DNA of 64,000 nt from UBA2206 sp049303905 (GCA_049303905.1 JBAQNP010000005.1:62001-126000); one strand, 5' to 3'; shown: positions 1 to 9,347, counted from the stretch's first letter. The notes: generated by a model not told the origin, from the letters alone. Program-made: numbers and translations.

Positions 1-861
1 TTTAACAAAAAACTCTCTGCACATCTTAAGAAAAAAAATATTTCTTTTGATTTATCCAGTTTTGAAGATATGGAGTTATTTTTGGAAAATAAAAAAATAA
101 ATTTATTGATTGACGGAAAATCTTTGGAAAATTGGAAGACTATCTATCCCCGAAAAGTTGGGCGTTATGGCGGAATGGCTTTTATCCTAGCTAATCTGTG
201 CAAAAATAAAAATATACAATTCATCGACAAGTTTCATGAAAAAAGCAAGGCCAGTTCTGACACAGCCAAAATAATTCAAATGTTCAAGTTTTCCCTTGGT
301 AGTGTGCCTATTCCAAAAACATACTACTCGGTTGCTTATCAAAAAGATCACATTCAAAATGCCGCTAAGTTTCTTGGCTTTCCTATTGTAATAAAGCAGT
401 GCAACAGCTCTCAGGGTTCAGGAGTTTTTTTAGCTAAGAACAAAAAAATACTAACAGCAAAAATTACCGAGCTTATGCAAAAAGAAACAGGGAAAGAAAT
501 CTTTCTTCAAGAATTTATCCCCAATACTTTCGAATATAGAGTTTTTGTCACCGGGAAAGAGGTGGGCGCAGTTGAGAAAAAAATTCGTACCAAAAAAAAT
601 GAATTCAGAAATAATGTTTTCCTTGGTGCCAGAGAAGAATTTATGAATATTACCTCAGTTAAAAAAATAATTCTTAATACTGCGTTAAGAGCTTCACGAG
701 TGGCTAATATCCAAGTTTCTGGAGTGGATGTTGTAGAAAAGGAAAATGGCGAGGTTGCAATCTTTGAGGCTAATAGCTGTCCCAGTTTAACGCTTAATGA
801 AAAAATTTCTCCTGAACTAAAAAGCTTAAGTGATTATTTAGAAAAATGCGAAAAAAAATAA
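1..861 (+). CDS. RimK-like ATP-grasp ligase (5' end outside window)
   Basis: The frame is open from base 1 (starting FNKKLSAHLKKK) through the first ATG at 70, so the gene is cut by the window edge. The protein resembles RimK/glutathione-synthetase-type ATP-grasp ligases: a nucleotide-binding stretch (FPIVIKQCNSSQGSGVF), a strand with FLQEFIPNTFEYRVFV, and a C-terminal metal-binding EANSCPSL segment. Family knowledge: such enzymes form amide bonds from a carboxylate and an amine through an acyl phosphate; the substrate here is unknown. It overlaps the next gene by 16 bp, so the two are probably translated together. Alternative: a D-Ala-D-Ala-ligase-like enzyme. Confidence 0.8.
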   Translation, partial: FNKKLSAHLKKKNISFDLSSFEDMELFLENKKINLLIDGKSLENWKTIYPRKVGRYGGMAFILANLCKNKNIQFIDKFHEKSKASSDTAKIIQMFKFSLGSVPIPKTYYSVAYQKDHIQNAAKFLGFPIVIKQCNSSQGSGVFLAKNKKILTAKITELMQKETGKEIFLQEFIPNTFEYRVFVTGKEVGAVEKKIRTKKNEFRNNVFLGAREEFMNITSVKKIILNTALRASRVANIQVSGVDVVEKENGEVAIFEANSCPSLTLNEKISPELKSLSDYLEKCEKK

Positions 862-1790
862 TAATGTTTTTTAATAAGGAAAAATCAGAAGAAAACCCCT
901 TTTTTGGTTTTGGTGAAAAAGAGGCGGTCTATTTTGATTTTTTCAAACAAGGCACCCTTTCTGGTGCTGATATGTATATATCCAGTAAGGAAAAGAATTA
1001 CCAAGGCGGATTAAAATTCAAAGATCCTCTCTTTTTTAATGGGAAAAAATTCAAAAAAATATCTGGCATCATAACTGCCGATGCAATTTATGATAGAAGT
1101 GGTGGATTGAAATTTCCTTCCAAAAAAATAAGTCAAAAAGTTTTGAACAACATTGCTTTCAAATCTCTTTGTTATAGTAAAAACAAAATGTATGAAACTC
1201 TTGGTGAATTTATGCCAAAAAGCTTTAAGATAAAAAATCAAAATGATTTTGAAAAAAAAATTAAATTATTTTCTCCAAATGAAATGGTTGTTATCAAGCC
1301 ATCCGAAGGTTTAGGTGGAAAAGGTATTATCATAGACACTGTTTCAAATATTATAAAATTAAAATTAGTTATTAAAAAAGAAACTGTTCTGCAAAGGTTT
1401 GTAGATACCTCTCTTGGAATAAAAAATATCACTAATGGTCGACACGATTTGAGAATTGTTATAGTTTTTGGAAAAATAATTTTTGCCAGCCTGCGAACCC
1501 CCAAAGAAGGTAGTCTTCTTGCTAATGTCGCCCAGGGCGGAAAGATAAAAGAAATTTCTATTAAAAAAATTCCTACTGAAGTCAAAAGTGTTGTTTTAAA
1601 AATACAAAAAGTTCTGGATAAAAAATTCAATTATCCAATTTATTCAATTGATCTTGGTATTGAAAATACCCAGCCTTTTGTTTTTGAATTAAATGATCAG
1701 ATTGGTTTTCCTTCTAAGAAAATGAAAAGTTATAAGCTTTTTAATAAAGCCTTAATTAAGTCTTTAGGAAAAATAGCAGCTCAAAAATAA
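846..1790 (+). CDS. Second ATP-grasp domain protein
   Basis: A 314-residue protein starting inside the end of the preceding ATP-grasp gene. Features seen: VVIKPSEGLGGKGIII (ATP-binding loop), VLQRFVDTSLGIKNI, GRHDLRIVIVFGKIIFASLRTP (core strands of an ATP-grasp fold) and a C-terminal YSIDLGIENTQPFVFELNDQIGFP that supplies the metal-binding acidic and Asn residues. The two consecutive ATP-grasp enzymes may act on the same peptide or glycan product. The gene ends about 70 bp before the PBP gene, which has its own promoter. Substrate unknown. Confidence 0.75.
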   Translation: MRKKIIMFFNKEKSEENPFFGFGEKEAVYFDFFKQGTLSGADMYISSKEKNYQGGLKFKDPLFFNGKKFKKISGIITADAIYDRSGGLKFPSKKISQKVLNNIAFKSLCYSKNKMYETLGEFMPKSFKIKNQNDFEKKIKLFSPNEMVVIKPSEGLGGKGIIIDTVSNIIKLKLVIKKETVLQRFVDTSLGIKNITNGRHDLRIVIVFGKIIFASLRTPKEGSLLANVAQGGKIKEISIKKIPTEVKSVVLKIQKVLDKKFNYPIYSIDLGIENTQPFVFELNDQIGFPSKKMKSYKLFNKALIKSLGKIAAQK

Positions 1791-1792
1791 CT

Positions 1793-1821
1793 TTGCCTTG
1801 ATAACTTTTCTCTTTTATAAT
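1793..1821 (+). promoter_or_regulatory. Sigma70-type promoter for the PBP gene
   Basis: TTGCCT at 1793-1798 and a perfect TATAAT at 1816-1821 are separated by 17 bp. Transcription would start near 1828, giving a leader of about 33 nt before the ATG at 1861. No Shine-Dalgarno sequence is visible. Confidence 0.7.
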
Positions 1822-1860
1822 AGAATATAAGATGCTTTATAAATAAGCTAAATAAATTGT

Positions 1861-4419
1861 ATGTATATCTTCAGCCCTAAAAATTCTACCGGATCATCCG
1901 GCAAAAAACGTTTTAAAATTAATTGGAAATTCCTACGAAAATCGGCTTTGATTTTTTTTGGCGCTATCTTGCTTTTTGTTATTGCGGTTTTCGCTTGGTT
2001 TGCCAAGGATCTTCCAAGCCCTGGGAATCTGAAGAATCGCGTCGTCATTCAATCAACTAAGATCTATGATCGCAGTGGAAATCATATTCTTTATGAAGTC
2101 CACGGAGAAGAAAAAAGAACGGAAATCCCCTTTTCCCAAATGCCGGAAAGTTTGCGTTATGCTACTATCGCCCTGGAAGATCAAAGTTTCTATAATCATA
2201 TCGGTATTCAACCGAAAAGTATTTTGCGCGCTGCTCTAAAGGATGTTTTCAAGTTTGGCGCTTCTCAAGGTGGATCAACTATCACCCAGCAACTTATCAA
2301 GCAATCCCTCCTGACCTCAGAAAAAACTTTCACAAGAAAAATAAAAGAAGTTATTCTGGCTATCGAACTAGAACAAAAATTTTCCAAAGACGAAATCTTA
2401 GCCATGTATCTTAACGAGATTCCTTATGGCTCTAATGCTTATGGCGTTGAAGCGGCCGCCCAAACTTTTTTTGGTAAACATGCCAGCGAACTAACACTGG
2501 ATGAATCCGCTATCTTAGCTTCCCTACCTCAAGCGCCTTCTCGATATTCACCTTATGGAACCCACACAGAAAACCTCAAGGCTCGTCAAGAGTATGCATT
2601 GAGTCAAATGGCTCGCTTAGGTTATATAACTCAAGATCAAGCCAATGAAGCAAAGGCAGTGGATATTTTTTCTAAGATAAAAACTTTTTCTGATAATATC
2701 AGTGCCCCACATTTCGTAATGTATATTAAAGAATCTTTAGAAAAAAAATATGGGGCTGAGGCGGTTGAACAAGGTGGACTAAAAGTTTATACCACCCTTG
2801 ATTGGGATAAGCAAAAAATCGCTGAGGAAGCCATCAAAAACCACAGTGAAAAAAATGCCACCACCTACAAGGCCAACAATCAGGCACTTGTGGCGATGGA
2901 TCCAAAAACTGGTCAGATTTTAGCCATGGTAGGTTCAAAAGATTATTTTGGCAAAGCCGTTCCTGCCGGTTGCGTGTCTGGAAAAAATTGTAAGTTTGAA
3001 GGCAATTTCAATGTGGCTACTGCTCTTCGCCAACCCGGCTCATCCTTTAAGCCCTATGTCTATCTAACCGCATTTTCCAAAGGCTATACCCCAGAAACAA
3101 ATCTTTGGGATGTAGACACTAATTTTTCTACTGATGATGGAAAAGAATATAATCCAAAAAATTATGACGGCGAAAATCGAGGTTTACTTAAGATGAAAGA
3201 CGCGTTAGCAATGTCACTTAATGTTCCTGCAGTAAAAACACTTTATCTCGCTGGGGTGCAAGAATCCATAGATACAGCTCATAAAATGGGTATCACGACC
3301 CTAAAAAATCCTAAAGATTATGGTCTTTCTTTAGTTCTTGGTGGAGGTGAGGTAAAATTACTTGATCATGTTAATGCTTTTTCCACCTTTGCTACAGGCG
3401 GAATTCATCATTCCACTGTTTCTGTTTTAAAAGTTGAAAGCGGATCAGGTGAAATTTTAGAAGAATATAAACCGAGCGACGGACAAAGAGTGATCGAAGA
3501 AAAACATGTCGCGATGATAGACTACGTTTTATCCACTAATGAACTTCGCGCTCCGGTATTTGGAGAAAACAATCCACTCAAATTTGAAAATCGTCCTGTG
3601 GCAGCTAAAACTGGCACTACCAATGAATGGCGCGATGGTTGGACTGTTGGGTATACTCCATCTTTAGTCGCGGGTGTTTGGGCAGGGAATAATGATAATT
3701 CCATAATGGCCGAAGGGGCGGATGGATCCTATGTTGCCGCACCAATCTGGCGTGAATTTATGGAAAAATCTTTAGTTAATTATGATATTGAAAAATTTCC
3801 GGAATACAAAAAAGATGAAGAAGAAACAGGAAAAGATGTGCTAGATGGAAAACTTGATGACAAAAAAGAAATCCGCGTCTGTAAGATTCCCGGCTCTGAC
3901 GATTATTGTTTAGCTAATGATAATTGCCCAGAATCTGAAAGAGAGAAAAAGAAATTCGCCGACGCGCATTCTATTTTATATTATGTAAAAAAAGATGATC
4001 CCCGTGGAGACAAACCAGAAAAACCCGAGGATGATCCGCAGTTTAAGGGTTGGGAAAAAGCCATTGAAAAATGGTTGGACAAAAAAGAAGGTTATTCTTC
4101 TCGACCAACTCCAGAAAAAGAATGTCGGTCAGATGATTTTAAGGATTTTGATCCAAGTATAAAAATATCAGCGCCTTCTAGTGTTAGCTCTTCTTCTTTT
4201 ACTATAAAAGTAAAAGCAGATGCGCCATTTGGAGTGGATAAGATAACTTTGTCTATTGAAGGCGAGGAAGTTAAATCATCCTCTGAATCCTCTTTTAGTT
4301 ATGACTATTCAGTTCCTGATTCCAAGAAAAATACTACTCTTTCAATTAAGGCCACTGTCAAAGATAAAAATGGCGACAGTGATTCCGATAACACATCCGT
4401 GAAAACAAATATTCCCTAA
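1861..4419 (+). CDS. Class A penicillin-binding protein (transglycosylase/transpeptidase)
   Basis: An 852-residue bifunctional peptidoglycan synthase of the PBP1A family. One membrane anchor lies near residues 30-50. The GT51 glycosyltransferase follows, with RYATIALEDQSFYNHIG (catalytic Glu) and QGGSTITQQLIKQ. The transpeptidase domain has the SxxK motif in QPGSSFKPY, SLN in AMSLNVPAVK and KTGT in AAKTGTTNEW. A charged, Cys-containing linker and a C-terminal beta-type domain of about 90 residues follow; the latter may bind wall or be a surface module. It polymerises lipid II and cross-links stem peptides outside the membrane. It has its own promoter and a terminator at 4443. Confidence 0.95.
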   Translation: MYIFSPKNSTGSSGKKRFKINWKFLRKSALIFFGAILLFVIAVFAWFAKDLPSPGNLKNRVVIQSTKIYDRSGNHILYEVHGEEKRTEIPFSQMPESLRYATIALEDQSFYNHIGIQPKSILRAALKDVFKFGASQGGSTITQQLIKQSLLTSEKTFTRKIKEVILAIELEQKFSKDEILAMYLNEIPYGSNAYGVEAAAQTFFGKHASELTLDESAILASLPQAPSRYSPYGTHTENLKARQEYALSQMARLGYITQDQANEAKAVDIFSKIKTFSDNISAPHFVMYIKESLEKKYGAEAVEQGGLKVYTTLDWDKQKIAEEAIKNHSEKNATTYKANNQALVAMDPKTGQILAMVGSKDYFGKAVPAGCVSGKNCKFEGNFNVATALRQPGSSFKPYVYLTAFSKGYTPETNLWDVDTNFSTDDGKEYNPKNYDGENRGLLKMKDALAMSLNVPAVKTLYLAGVQESIDTAHKMGITTLKNPKDYGLSLVLGGGEVKLLDHVNAFSTFATGGIHHSTVSVLKVESGSGEILEEYKPSDGQRVIEEKHVAMIDYVLSTNELRAPVFGENNPLKFENRPVAAKTGTTNEWRDGWTVGYTPSLVAGVWAGNNDNSIMAEGADGSYVAAPIWREFMEKSLVNYDIEKFPEYKKDEEETGKDVLDGKLDDKKEIRVCKIPGSDDYCLANDNCPESEREKKKFADAHSILYYVKKDDPRGDKPEKPEDDPQFKGWEKAIEKWLDKKEGYSSRPTPEKECRSDDFKDFDPSIKISAPSSVSSSSFTIKVKADAPFGVDKITLSIEGEEVKSSSESSFSYDYSVPDSKKNTTLSIKATVKDKNGDSDSDNTSVKTNIP

Positions 4420-4442
4420 GAATTGAAATTTTTTTCCACTAA

Positions 4443-4473
4443 AAAACTCCGGCAATCCGGAGTTTTTATTTTT
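4443..4473 (+). terminator. Rho-independent terminator after the PBP gene
   Basis: Stem CTCCGG/CCGGAG with loop CAAT, extended by A-T pairs, followed by TTTTTATTTTT on the + strand. Confidence 0.8.
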
Positions 4474-4485
4474 ATAAGTTTTATT

Positions 4486-4932
4486 TTAGGTCTCTTTTTT
4501 AATTGGTTTATCAATATTTCCAATTTGGTTTTTACTAAAAAAATAGAAAAATGGAATGACCACAAGAAGTGAAACAAGATGCATTGAAGAAAAAATATAA
4601 TTCATCACACTACTTCCATCAAAAAAAACAATTCTAAAAACAAATAAAAACACACAAAGATATATTGTGGAAATTCTCACAATATTTGTATTGTCTTTTA
4701 TAGCAAAAGTTTTAGTTATAAATTTTGCTGAATAAATTATACTTATCCAAACGAGAAAAAATTTCACTGCCTCACCCAAGATTGCCAACCAAACAATCAC
4801 TCCGAAATTATTAGCTATGCCTTTTACAATATATCCAAAAATTGCACTAACTAAAAATGGTGCAAAAACCCCAGCTAGCATCCAATGAATCAAAGCAATT
4901 TTCCAATCTTGTATTTTCTTTTTCTTTTTCAT
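4486..4932 (-). CDS. Small four-helix membrane protein, unknown function
   Basis: A 148-residue protein with a Lys-rich N-terminus (MKKKKKIQDWK) and about four hydrophobic segments: WMLAGVFAPFLVSAIFGYIV, VIVWLAILGEAVKFFLVWI, ISTIYLCVFLFVFRIVFF and MHLVSLLVVIPFFYFF. I do not recognise a family or catalytic motif. It is convergent with the PBP gene and very AT-rich. Confidence 0.55.
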   Translation of the reverse strand: MKKKKKIQDWKIALIHWMLAGVFAPFLVSAIFGYIVKGIANNFGVIVWLAILGEAVKFFLVWISIIYSAKFITKTFAIKDNTNIVRISTIYLCVFLFVFRIVFFDGSSVMNYIFSSMHLVSLLVVIPFFYFFSKNQIGNIDKPIKKET

Positions 4933-5001
4933 AATAAATTTTTATTTTTTGTCTTTTTTTATTATACAATATTTTTGAAATTCATCAAAATTAAAAAGTT
5001 T

Positions 5002-5283
5002 TTATTTTATTTTTATTTCCTTAATTGCACCCTCCCCCAATTCTTTGTTTATTTTTTTAATGATCGTGTTTCGATTGGAAAATAATTCACTCGCCCAAGC
5101 GGAGCTAGTGAGTTTTATAAAAATAGTCCCGTTTTTAAAATAATCCGCTCGAAGTTTTGACGCTCCGACATTACCAAATTCCTCCTTAATAACTCGATTA
5201 AAAATATAGAAAAAATCTTTGTCCGTTAAGGATATTTTTTTAGTCTCTTTTCTTTTGTATAAAAGGTTTTTTAGGGATTTCAT
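5002..5283 (-). CDS. dciA: DciA-like (DUF721) protein
   Basis: A 93-residue protein. The pattern FFYIFNRVIKEEFGNVGASKLRADYFKNGTIFIKLTSSAWASELFSNRNTIIKKINKELG matches the DciA/DUF721 core: an N-terminal helix, then a KH-like fold with 'V...SS.WA.EL......I...'. DciA is the ancestral loader or operator of the replicative helicase DnaB in bacteria lacking DnaC/DnaI. Its position about 4 kb from dnaN/dnaA fits a replication role. It lies 6 bp downstream of the AbiEii stop-side gene and may be cotranscribed with that module. Confidence 0.7.
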   Translation of the reverse strand: MKSLKNLLYKRKETKKISLTDKDFFYIFNRVIKEEFGNVGASKLRADYFKNGTIFIKLTSSAWASELFSNRNTIIKKINKELGEGAIKEIKIK

Positions 5284-5289
5284 AATATT

Positions 5290-6087
5290 TTATGTTTCAA
5301 AATTTTTCAAAAAATCTGGTAAGCTAAGAATCCATTTAGCTTGTTCGCTTTGGAAAATAAAAGGCGAAACATCTTTAATCGCTTGTTCTAAATCAGAAGC
5401 GGAAATAATTTTTTCAAGCTCGATGATTAATTCTTTTTTGTTTTTTACATTAATCTTTTTCTCCTTAAAAATTGCATGATTTGGCTCGATGTTTTTTTGC
5501 GCTAAAAACCAAACTAGATCATAGAAGTCCCGCCCTTTTTGATAGGGTCTAAATTTCAGAGCGATAATTTTTTGCGCAAAAAGCGTGGGTAAAGTATTAA
5601 TCAAAATTGGAAATCTTTCTCCAAAACTATCCACAAATTTTGTTTCAAATTTGATATTTTTATATGGATCAAAATCAATTTCAAATTTGATAGTTATTTT
5701 TTCATTCTCTTGAACATTAAACCCAAATTCTTGCAAAACATTTTTAAATTTAAAATAAATAATATGAATATTTTCTGTCGTCTTAATTTTTGTGTCCAAG
5801 CTAAATCCTAAAAGCTCCAGCTTTCCAGCAATCTCTTTGCCTATTTGATTAATATCAAAATTTTCTTTTTTCAATAAATCAAAATCCAAATCCTCGGAAA
5901 ATCTTTCGATATTATGAAGAAAACGCAGACTGGTCCCTCCCAAAAAAGAAACTGCGTCATTAAATTCACTCATTGAAAGAACTTTGAGAATTTGCGTTTG
6001 CAAATACTCTCTCAAAACATCTCTTTCTCGCCAAGGAATGTTTTTCTTTTGACAATAATCCCTAAAATATTTTTTATCCGGCAACAT
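5290..6087 (-). CDS. AbiEii/AbiGii-type nucleotidyltransferase toxin
   Basis: A 265-residue protein with the hallmark GGTSLRFLHNIERFSEDLDFDL (residues about 50-70): the GGT-x(n)-SEDLDFD signature of the DUF1814/AbiEii nucleotidyltransferase family. A later KIIALKFRPYQKGRDFYDLVWFLAQK also fits the family. Family knowledge: AbiEii toxins transfer nucleotides to tRNA acceptor ends and cause growth arrest, giving phage abortive infection. It overlaps the upstream antitoxin gene by 14 bp, the usual antitoxin-first arrangement. Activity is inferred from the motifs. Confidence 0.85.
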   Translation of the reverse strand: MLPDKKYFRDYCQKKNIPWRERDVLREYLQTQILKVLSMSEFNDAVSFLGGTSLRFLHNIERFSEDLDFDLLKKENFDINQIGKEIAGKLELLGFSLDTKIKTTENIHIIYFKFKNVLQEFGFNVQENEKITIKFEIDFDPYKNIKFETKFVDSFGERFPILINTLPTLFAQKIIALKFRPYQKGRDFYDLVWFLAQKNIEPNHAIFKEKKINVKNKKELIIELEKIISASDLEQAIKDVSPFIFQSEQAKWILSLPDFLKNFET

Positions 6088-6703
6088 AAAATTTAATAAA
6101 ATTATTAGTTAATTCCAAAACTTTTTTATTCTCAAAAGCTTTGGCAAATCTCGTCAGTTTATTTTTATTATATCTAAAATCATCACTGAATCGATAACTC
6201 TCAAATTGAAGCTGACTACCATCTAAAATATTCTTATTCAGATAAAAAAAATCCACCAAGGCTTTTTCCGGCAAAGCTAAATTAAATGAAATTCCGAATT
6301 CTCTTTTTTGAATCGTTTCATATCCACCAAAAGCCGTTTTTTTGATTTTACGAAAAGTAAATTTTCCAAAATCATTAGAAAGCTCTTTTGTTTCTCGACT
6401 GGTCACGGAAGTTGTGGTAAAAACCGCTTCTGGAATAATTCCATAATATCCCAGGGCCGTTTCTAAGCTCACATAGGAAGGCGCATAAATCTTTGAAGCC
6501 AAAATCATTGGATCAACTGCATGTTTTAGATAACCCAGTAAATATAAGCCTTTTCTGAGTTGCAAAAGATACTCTTTTTTTTTCCAATTTTCCAAATTAT
6601 TCAGAAATGACCGCTTAAATTCAGCTCCCAAAATTAATCGTAATTCTTTTGTGTTAAAAAGCGGAAATTCCTCCATTTTTTGCCTAAATTCAATATAATT
6701 CAT
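6074..6703 (-). CDS. AbiEi-type antitoxin / transcriptional regulator
   Basis: A 209-residue protein starting MNYIEFRQKMEEFPLFNTKELRLILG. An N-terminal winged-helix-like segment (KRSFLNNLENWKKKEYLLQLRKGLYLLG) is followed by a C-terminal domain with YVSLETALGYYGIIPE and an ALPEKALVDFFYL helix, as in AbiEi-like antitoxins. Family knowledge: AbiEi binds inverted repeats in its own promoter and neutralises AbiEii (type IV system). An imperfect 15-bp inverted repeat lies directly upstream at its promoter, which supports autoregulation. Confidence 0.8.
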   Translation of the reverse strand: MNYIEFRQKMEEFPLFNTKELRLILGAEFKRSFLNNLENWKKKEYLLQLRKGLYLLGYLKHAVDPMILASKIYAPSYVSLETALGYYGIIPEAVFTTTSVTSRETKELSNDFGKFTFRKIKKTAFGGYETIQKREFGISFNLALPEKALVDFFYLNKNILDGSQLQFESYRFSDDFRYNKNKLTRFAKAFENKKVLELTNNFIKFYVAG

Positions 6704-6704
6704 T

Positions 6705-6768
6705 GTCGTAATTCATAAATTTTTATGATTTATGACATTATTATATCAAACACTAACTTTTTTGTCAA
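6705..6768 (-). promoter_or_regulatory. Consensus promoter with inverted-repeat operator for the AbiE pair
   Basis: On the minus strand a perfect TTGACA (6768-6763) and TATAAT (6745-6740) are 17 bp apart. Between the -10 box and the ATG lies an imperfect inverted repeat, 6705-6719 against 6722-6736 (13 of 15 positions match), covering the expected start of transcription near 6733. This is what an autorepressing AbiEi operator should look like. Bases 6769-6939 hold only AT-rich sequence; I see no gene there. Confidence 0.8.
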
Positions 6769-6939
6769 TCTTTTTTCCCTAAAACAGACTCGATTAAGCC
6801 AATAACTTCTATGCGAATAAAAAATCAAAAAAAATATTCAAACCCCATAACCACTTTCTATGTATAATTATTGAAAATTATTTTAATAATGCATAATTGT
6901 TAACATTTTTGTTAATAATATTACATCATAAAAAATTTA

Positions 6940-7884
6940 TTATCCTTTATTTTTCTTAAGAAAATCATGAATTGCGCGCGCGGAAATTGCACCTTCGGAG
7001 GCAGCAGTAATCACTTGGCGAAATTTATCTGAGCCATCTGTGATATCACCAGCTGAAAAAACTCCTGCTACATTTGTCGCGCCATTTTTTTGAATTTTAA
7101 TATAACCGCTTTCATCCAATTTGATTCCTAATTCACTAAAATATTCCGTCGCCGGATCCGAGCCAGCTTCGATAAAAAGTCCGTCTAAGTTTAATTCTTT
7201 TGAATTTTTATGTTCTCGGTCTAGTTTTACTTTTTCTAATTTTTGCTGGCCTAAAATTTCCACTACATTAGTTTCATATAACACTTCAATTTTCGGATTT
7301 TTCAAAATTAAATTTACCCAGAATGGCTCAGCGCGAAGTTCGGTTTTTCGATAAATTAAATATACCTTCTGCGCTAAATCCGCTAAGTATAATGTAGCGG
7401 TCGCCGCGCTATCTGATCCACCAATTACGCCCACGATTTTATTTTTATAAAAAAATCCATCACAAGTAGCACAATATGAAACACCTTTCCCAATAAATTC
7501 TTTTTCTCCAATAATATTTAATTTTCTTTTTTTTGTGCCAGTCGCTAAAAGAATTGTTCGCGCTTGCAAGGTTTTTTTATTCGCTAAGATTATAGAAAAA
7601 ATATTATTTTCTTTTTTTATTTCTTCCACTATATCTGGCAAAATTTCCACCCCATATTTTTTGGCATGATTTCCCCATTTTTGACTAAAATCAAATCCGC
7701 TCATATCTTCCATCCCAGGATAGTTGTCAATTTTATGCGTCTCACTAATTTGCCCACCTAAAATAGCCCCAATAATAAGATGCTTTATCCCGTACCGCGA
7801 AGCGTAGATTGACGCTGCAAGTCCTGCCGGCCCCGCGCCAATTATTATTAGATCGTGAATTTTATTTTCTGTTTCATGTTTCAT
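6940..7884 (-). CDS. trxB: Thioredoxin reductase
   Basis: A 314-residue FAD/NADPH disulfide reductase. The N-terminal FAD motif is DLIIIGAGPAGLAASIYASRYG, the redox-active CxxC is CATCDG in GVSYCATCDGFFYKNK, the NADPH motif is GVIGGSDSAATATLYLADLA and the C-terminal FAD motif is GVFSAGDITD. It transfers electrons from NADPH to thioredoxin in the cytoplasm. Full length for the low-molecular-weight bacterial type. The 18 bp between it and dnaN consists of a heptamer-type repeat. Confidence 0.95.
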   Translation of the reverse strand: MKHETENKIHDLIIIGAGPAGLAASIYASRYGIKHLIIGAILGGQISETHKIDNYPGMEDMSGFDFSQKWGNHAKKYGVEILPDIVEEIKKENNIFSIILANKKTLQARTILLATGTKKRKLNIIGEKEFIGKGVSYCATCDGFFYKNKIVGVIGGSDSAATATLYLADLAQKVYLIYRKTELRAEPFWVNLILKNPKIEVLYETNVVEILGQQKLEKVKLDREHKNSKELNLDGLFIEAGSDPATEYFSELGIKLDESGYIKIQKNGATNVAGVFSAGDITDGSDKFRQVITAASEGAISARAIHDFLKKNKG

Positions 7885-7902
7885 GCTATATGTTTAATGT
7901 TT

Positions 7903-9060
7903 TTAATTTTTTATCGGCATCACAATATAAGTGAAATCTTCCAAAACTTCGCCGGATTTTTCATTTATTTCACGAACTGCTACAGGCGTAGCTTCACTAT
8001 TTAGCAAAATTGCCACCTGAGAAGTAGTAGTAGCGTTAATTCCATCCAAAAGATATTTAGAGTTAAAAACAACTTCCTGAGATGGTCCTGTGATGTCAAA
8101 TTTAAGCTCAGCCGAATTTTCTCCAGCTTCAGCGCTAGAAGATAGAATAAAAATTTTTTCTTCTTCTTGGCTAATTTTAAGCGTTATCTCATTTGATCCG
8201 CCTGCAGAAAAAACACTCGCCATTTTGATAGCATTTTGCAAAACTTGTTTCTCTCCCACTATTCTTGTTTTATATTCAGCCGGCATTATATGTTTATATT
8301 CTGGATATTTTCCATTTATAAGTCGGGAGACTAATTTAATACCATCTATTTCAAAAAATATTTGCCCCTCCTCAATACTTATTTTTACTCGATTATCAAT
8401 ATCAGGCGCCAGCATCCGATTTAATTCCCCTAAAACATTCGCAGGGATAATCACATTTTCATTTTTTTCAATAAAAAGCTTGTAAGTTTCCTTGTTTATA
8501 TTAATTTCTTCTATTTTAATTTTACATTCCGATAAACGAAAACTATCTGTAGCCGCTAAAATAAGCTCTTTTTCTCTTAATATAAGGTTTATTCCTGTAA
8601 GTTCTTGACGTGATTCATTAAAGGCTACTGCTGGCATTACTTTTAAAATAGCGGTTTTTAACTCTAAACTAGAAAGATCCAATAGGTGTTCTGTTTTTCT
8701 AAGTGGCAGAAGAGGGAAATCTTCTGCTGAAATTCCCTTTATTATAGCTTTATTTATCCCACTTTTTATTTTTAAATTATTATCCACAAGTTCTAATGAA
8801 ATATTCTCTCCACTTGGAAGATTAGTAGAAAAATTACTAATAAGTTTAGCTGGAATTGTTATTCGCCCTTCTTTTTCTATTTTTGCCCCTATTTTAGAAG
8901 AAACTCCAATTTCTAAATTAGTAGCAGATAATTTCAATCCTCCTTTTTCTGTTTCAAAAAGGATATTATTTAAAATAGGTAAGGTATTTTTTTTTGAAAC
9001 TACTCTTTCGCAATTAAAAATTGCTTTTTTAAAATTCACCTCCGTACAAATTAATTTCAT
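7903..9060 (-). CDS. dnaN: DNA polymerase III beta subunit (sliding clamp)
   Basis: A 385-residue protein with the three-domain clamp layout: N-terminal FKKAIFNCERVVSKKNTLPILNNILFE, central EDFPLLP and FNESRQELTGINLIL, and a C-terminal IVMPIKN tail (the expected M-P-hydrophobic ending). It encircles DNA and tethers replicative polymerases. It lies immediately downstream of dnaA on the same strand, the standard origin order. Confidence 0.95.
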   Translation of the reverse strand: MKLICTEVNFKKAIFNCERVVSKKNTLPILNNILFETEKGGLKLSATNLEIGVSSKIGAKIEKEGRITIPAKLISNFSTNLPSGENISLELVDNNLKIKSGINKAIIKGISAEDFPLLPLRKTEHLLDLSSLELKTAILKVMPAVAFNESRQELTGINLILREKELILAATDSFRLSECKIKIEEININKETYKLFIEKNENVIIPANVLGELNRMLAPDIDNRVKISIEEGQIFFEIDGIKLVSRLINGKYPEYKHIMPAEYKTRIVGEKQVLQNAIKMASVFSAGGSNEITLKISQEEEKIFILSSSAEAGENSAELKFDITGPSQEVVFNSKYLLDGINATTTSQVAILLNSEATPVAVREINEKSGEVLEDFTYIVMPIKN

Positions 9061-9347
9061 AGTATTTTATTTAATATTTAATTATTCTTATTATTAATAT
9101 AAAGTTATTACTATTATTAGGGTGGTTGATAATTGGGGATAAGTAGTAATTTTGTTTTATATAAGCTAAAATATATGTGGATAAAGACTGAATAAGTGTT
9201 TATAGGGAGTGTTTTTTAAGCGGGATAATTGAAGGGTGAAAAATATATTTTAGAACCCTTTCAATTTAGAAACAGGTTTTTTAATGTTTTAAGCACAGAG
9301 TTATTATAGTCTTTTTAAAGTGTTTTTCCACAGTTTATACACTTTTA
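9061..9347. other. dnaA-dnaN intergenic region, candidate replication origin
   Basis: 287 bp, very AT-rich, with no ORF. It holds one perfect DnaA box (TGTGGATAA, 9176-9184, i.e. TTATCCACA on the minus strand), a GGGGATAAG variant near 9136-9144 and a TTTTCCACA near 9325. AT-rich tracts flank these. Placement between dnaA and dnaN supports an origin role, but the box density is modest. The region upstream of dnaA (10728-11051) is an equal candidate. Confidence 0.5.
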
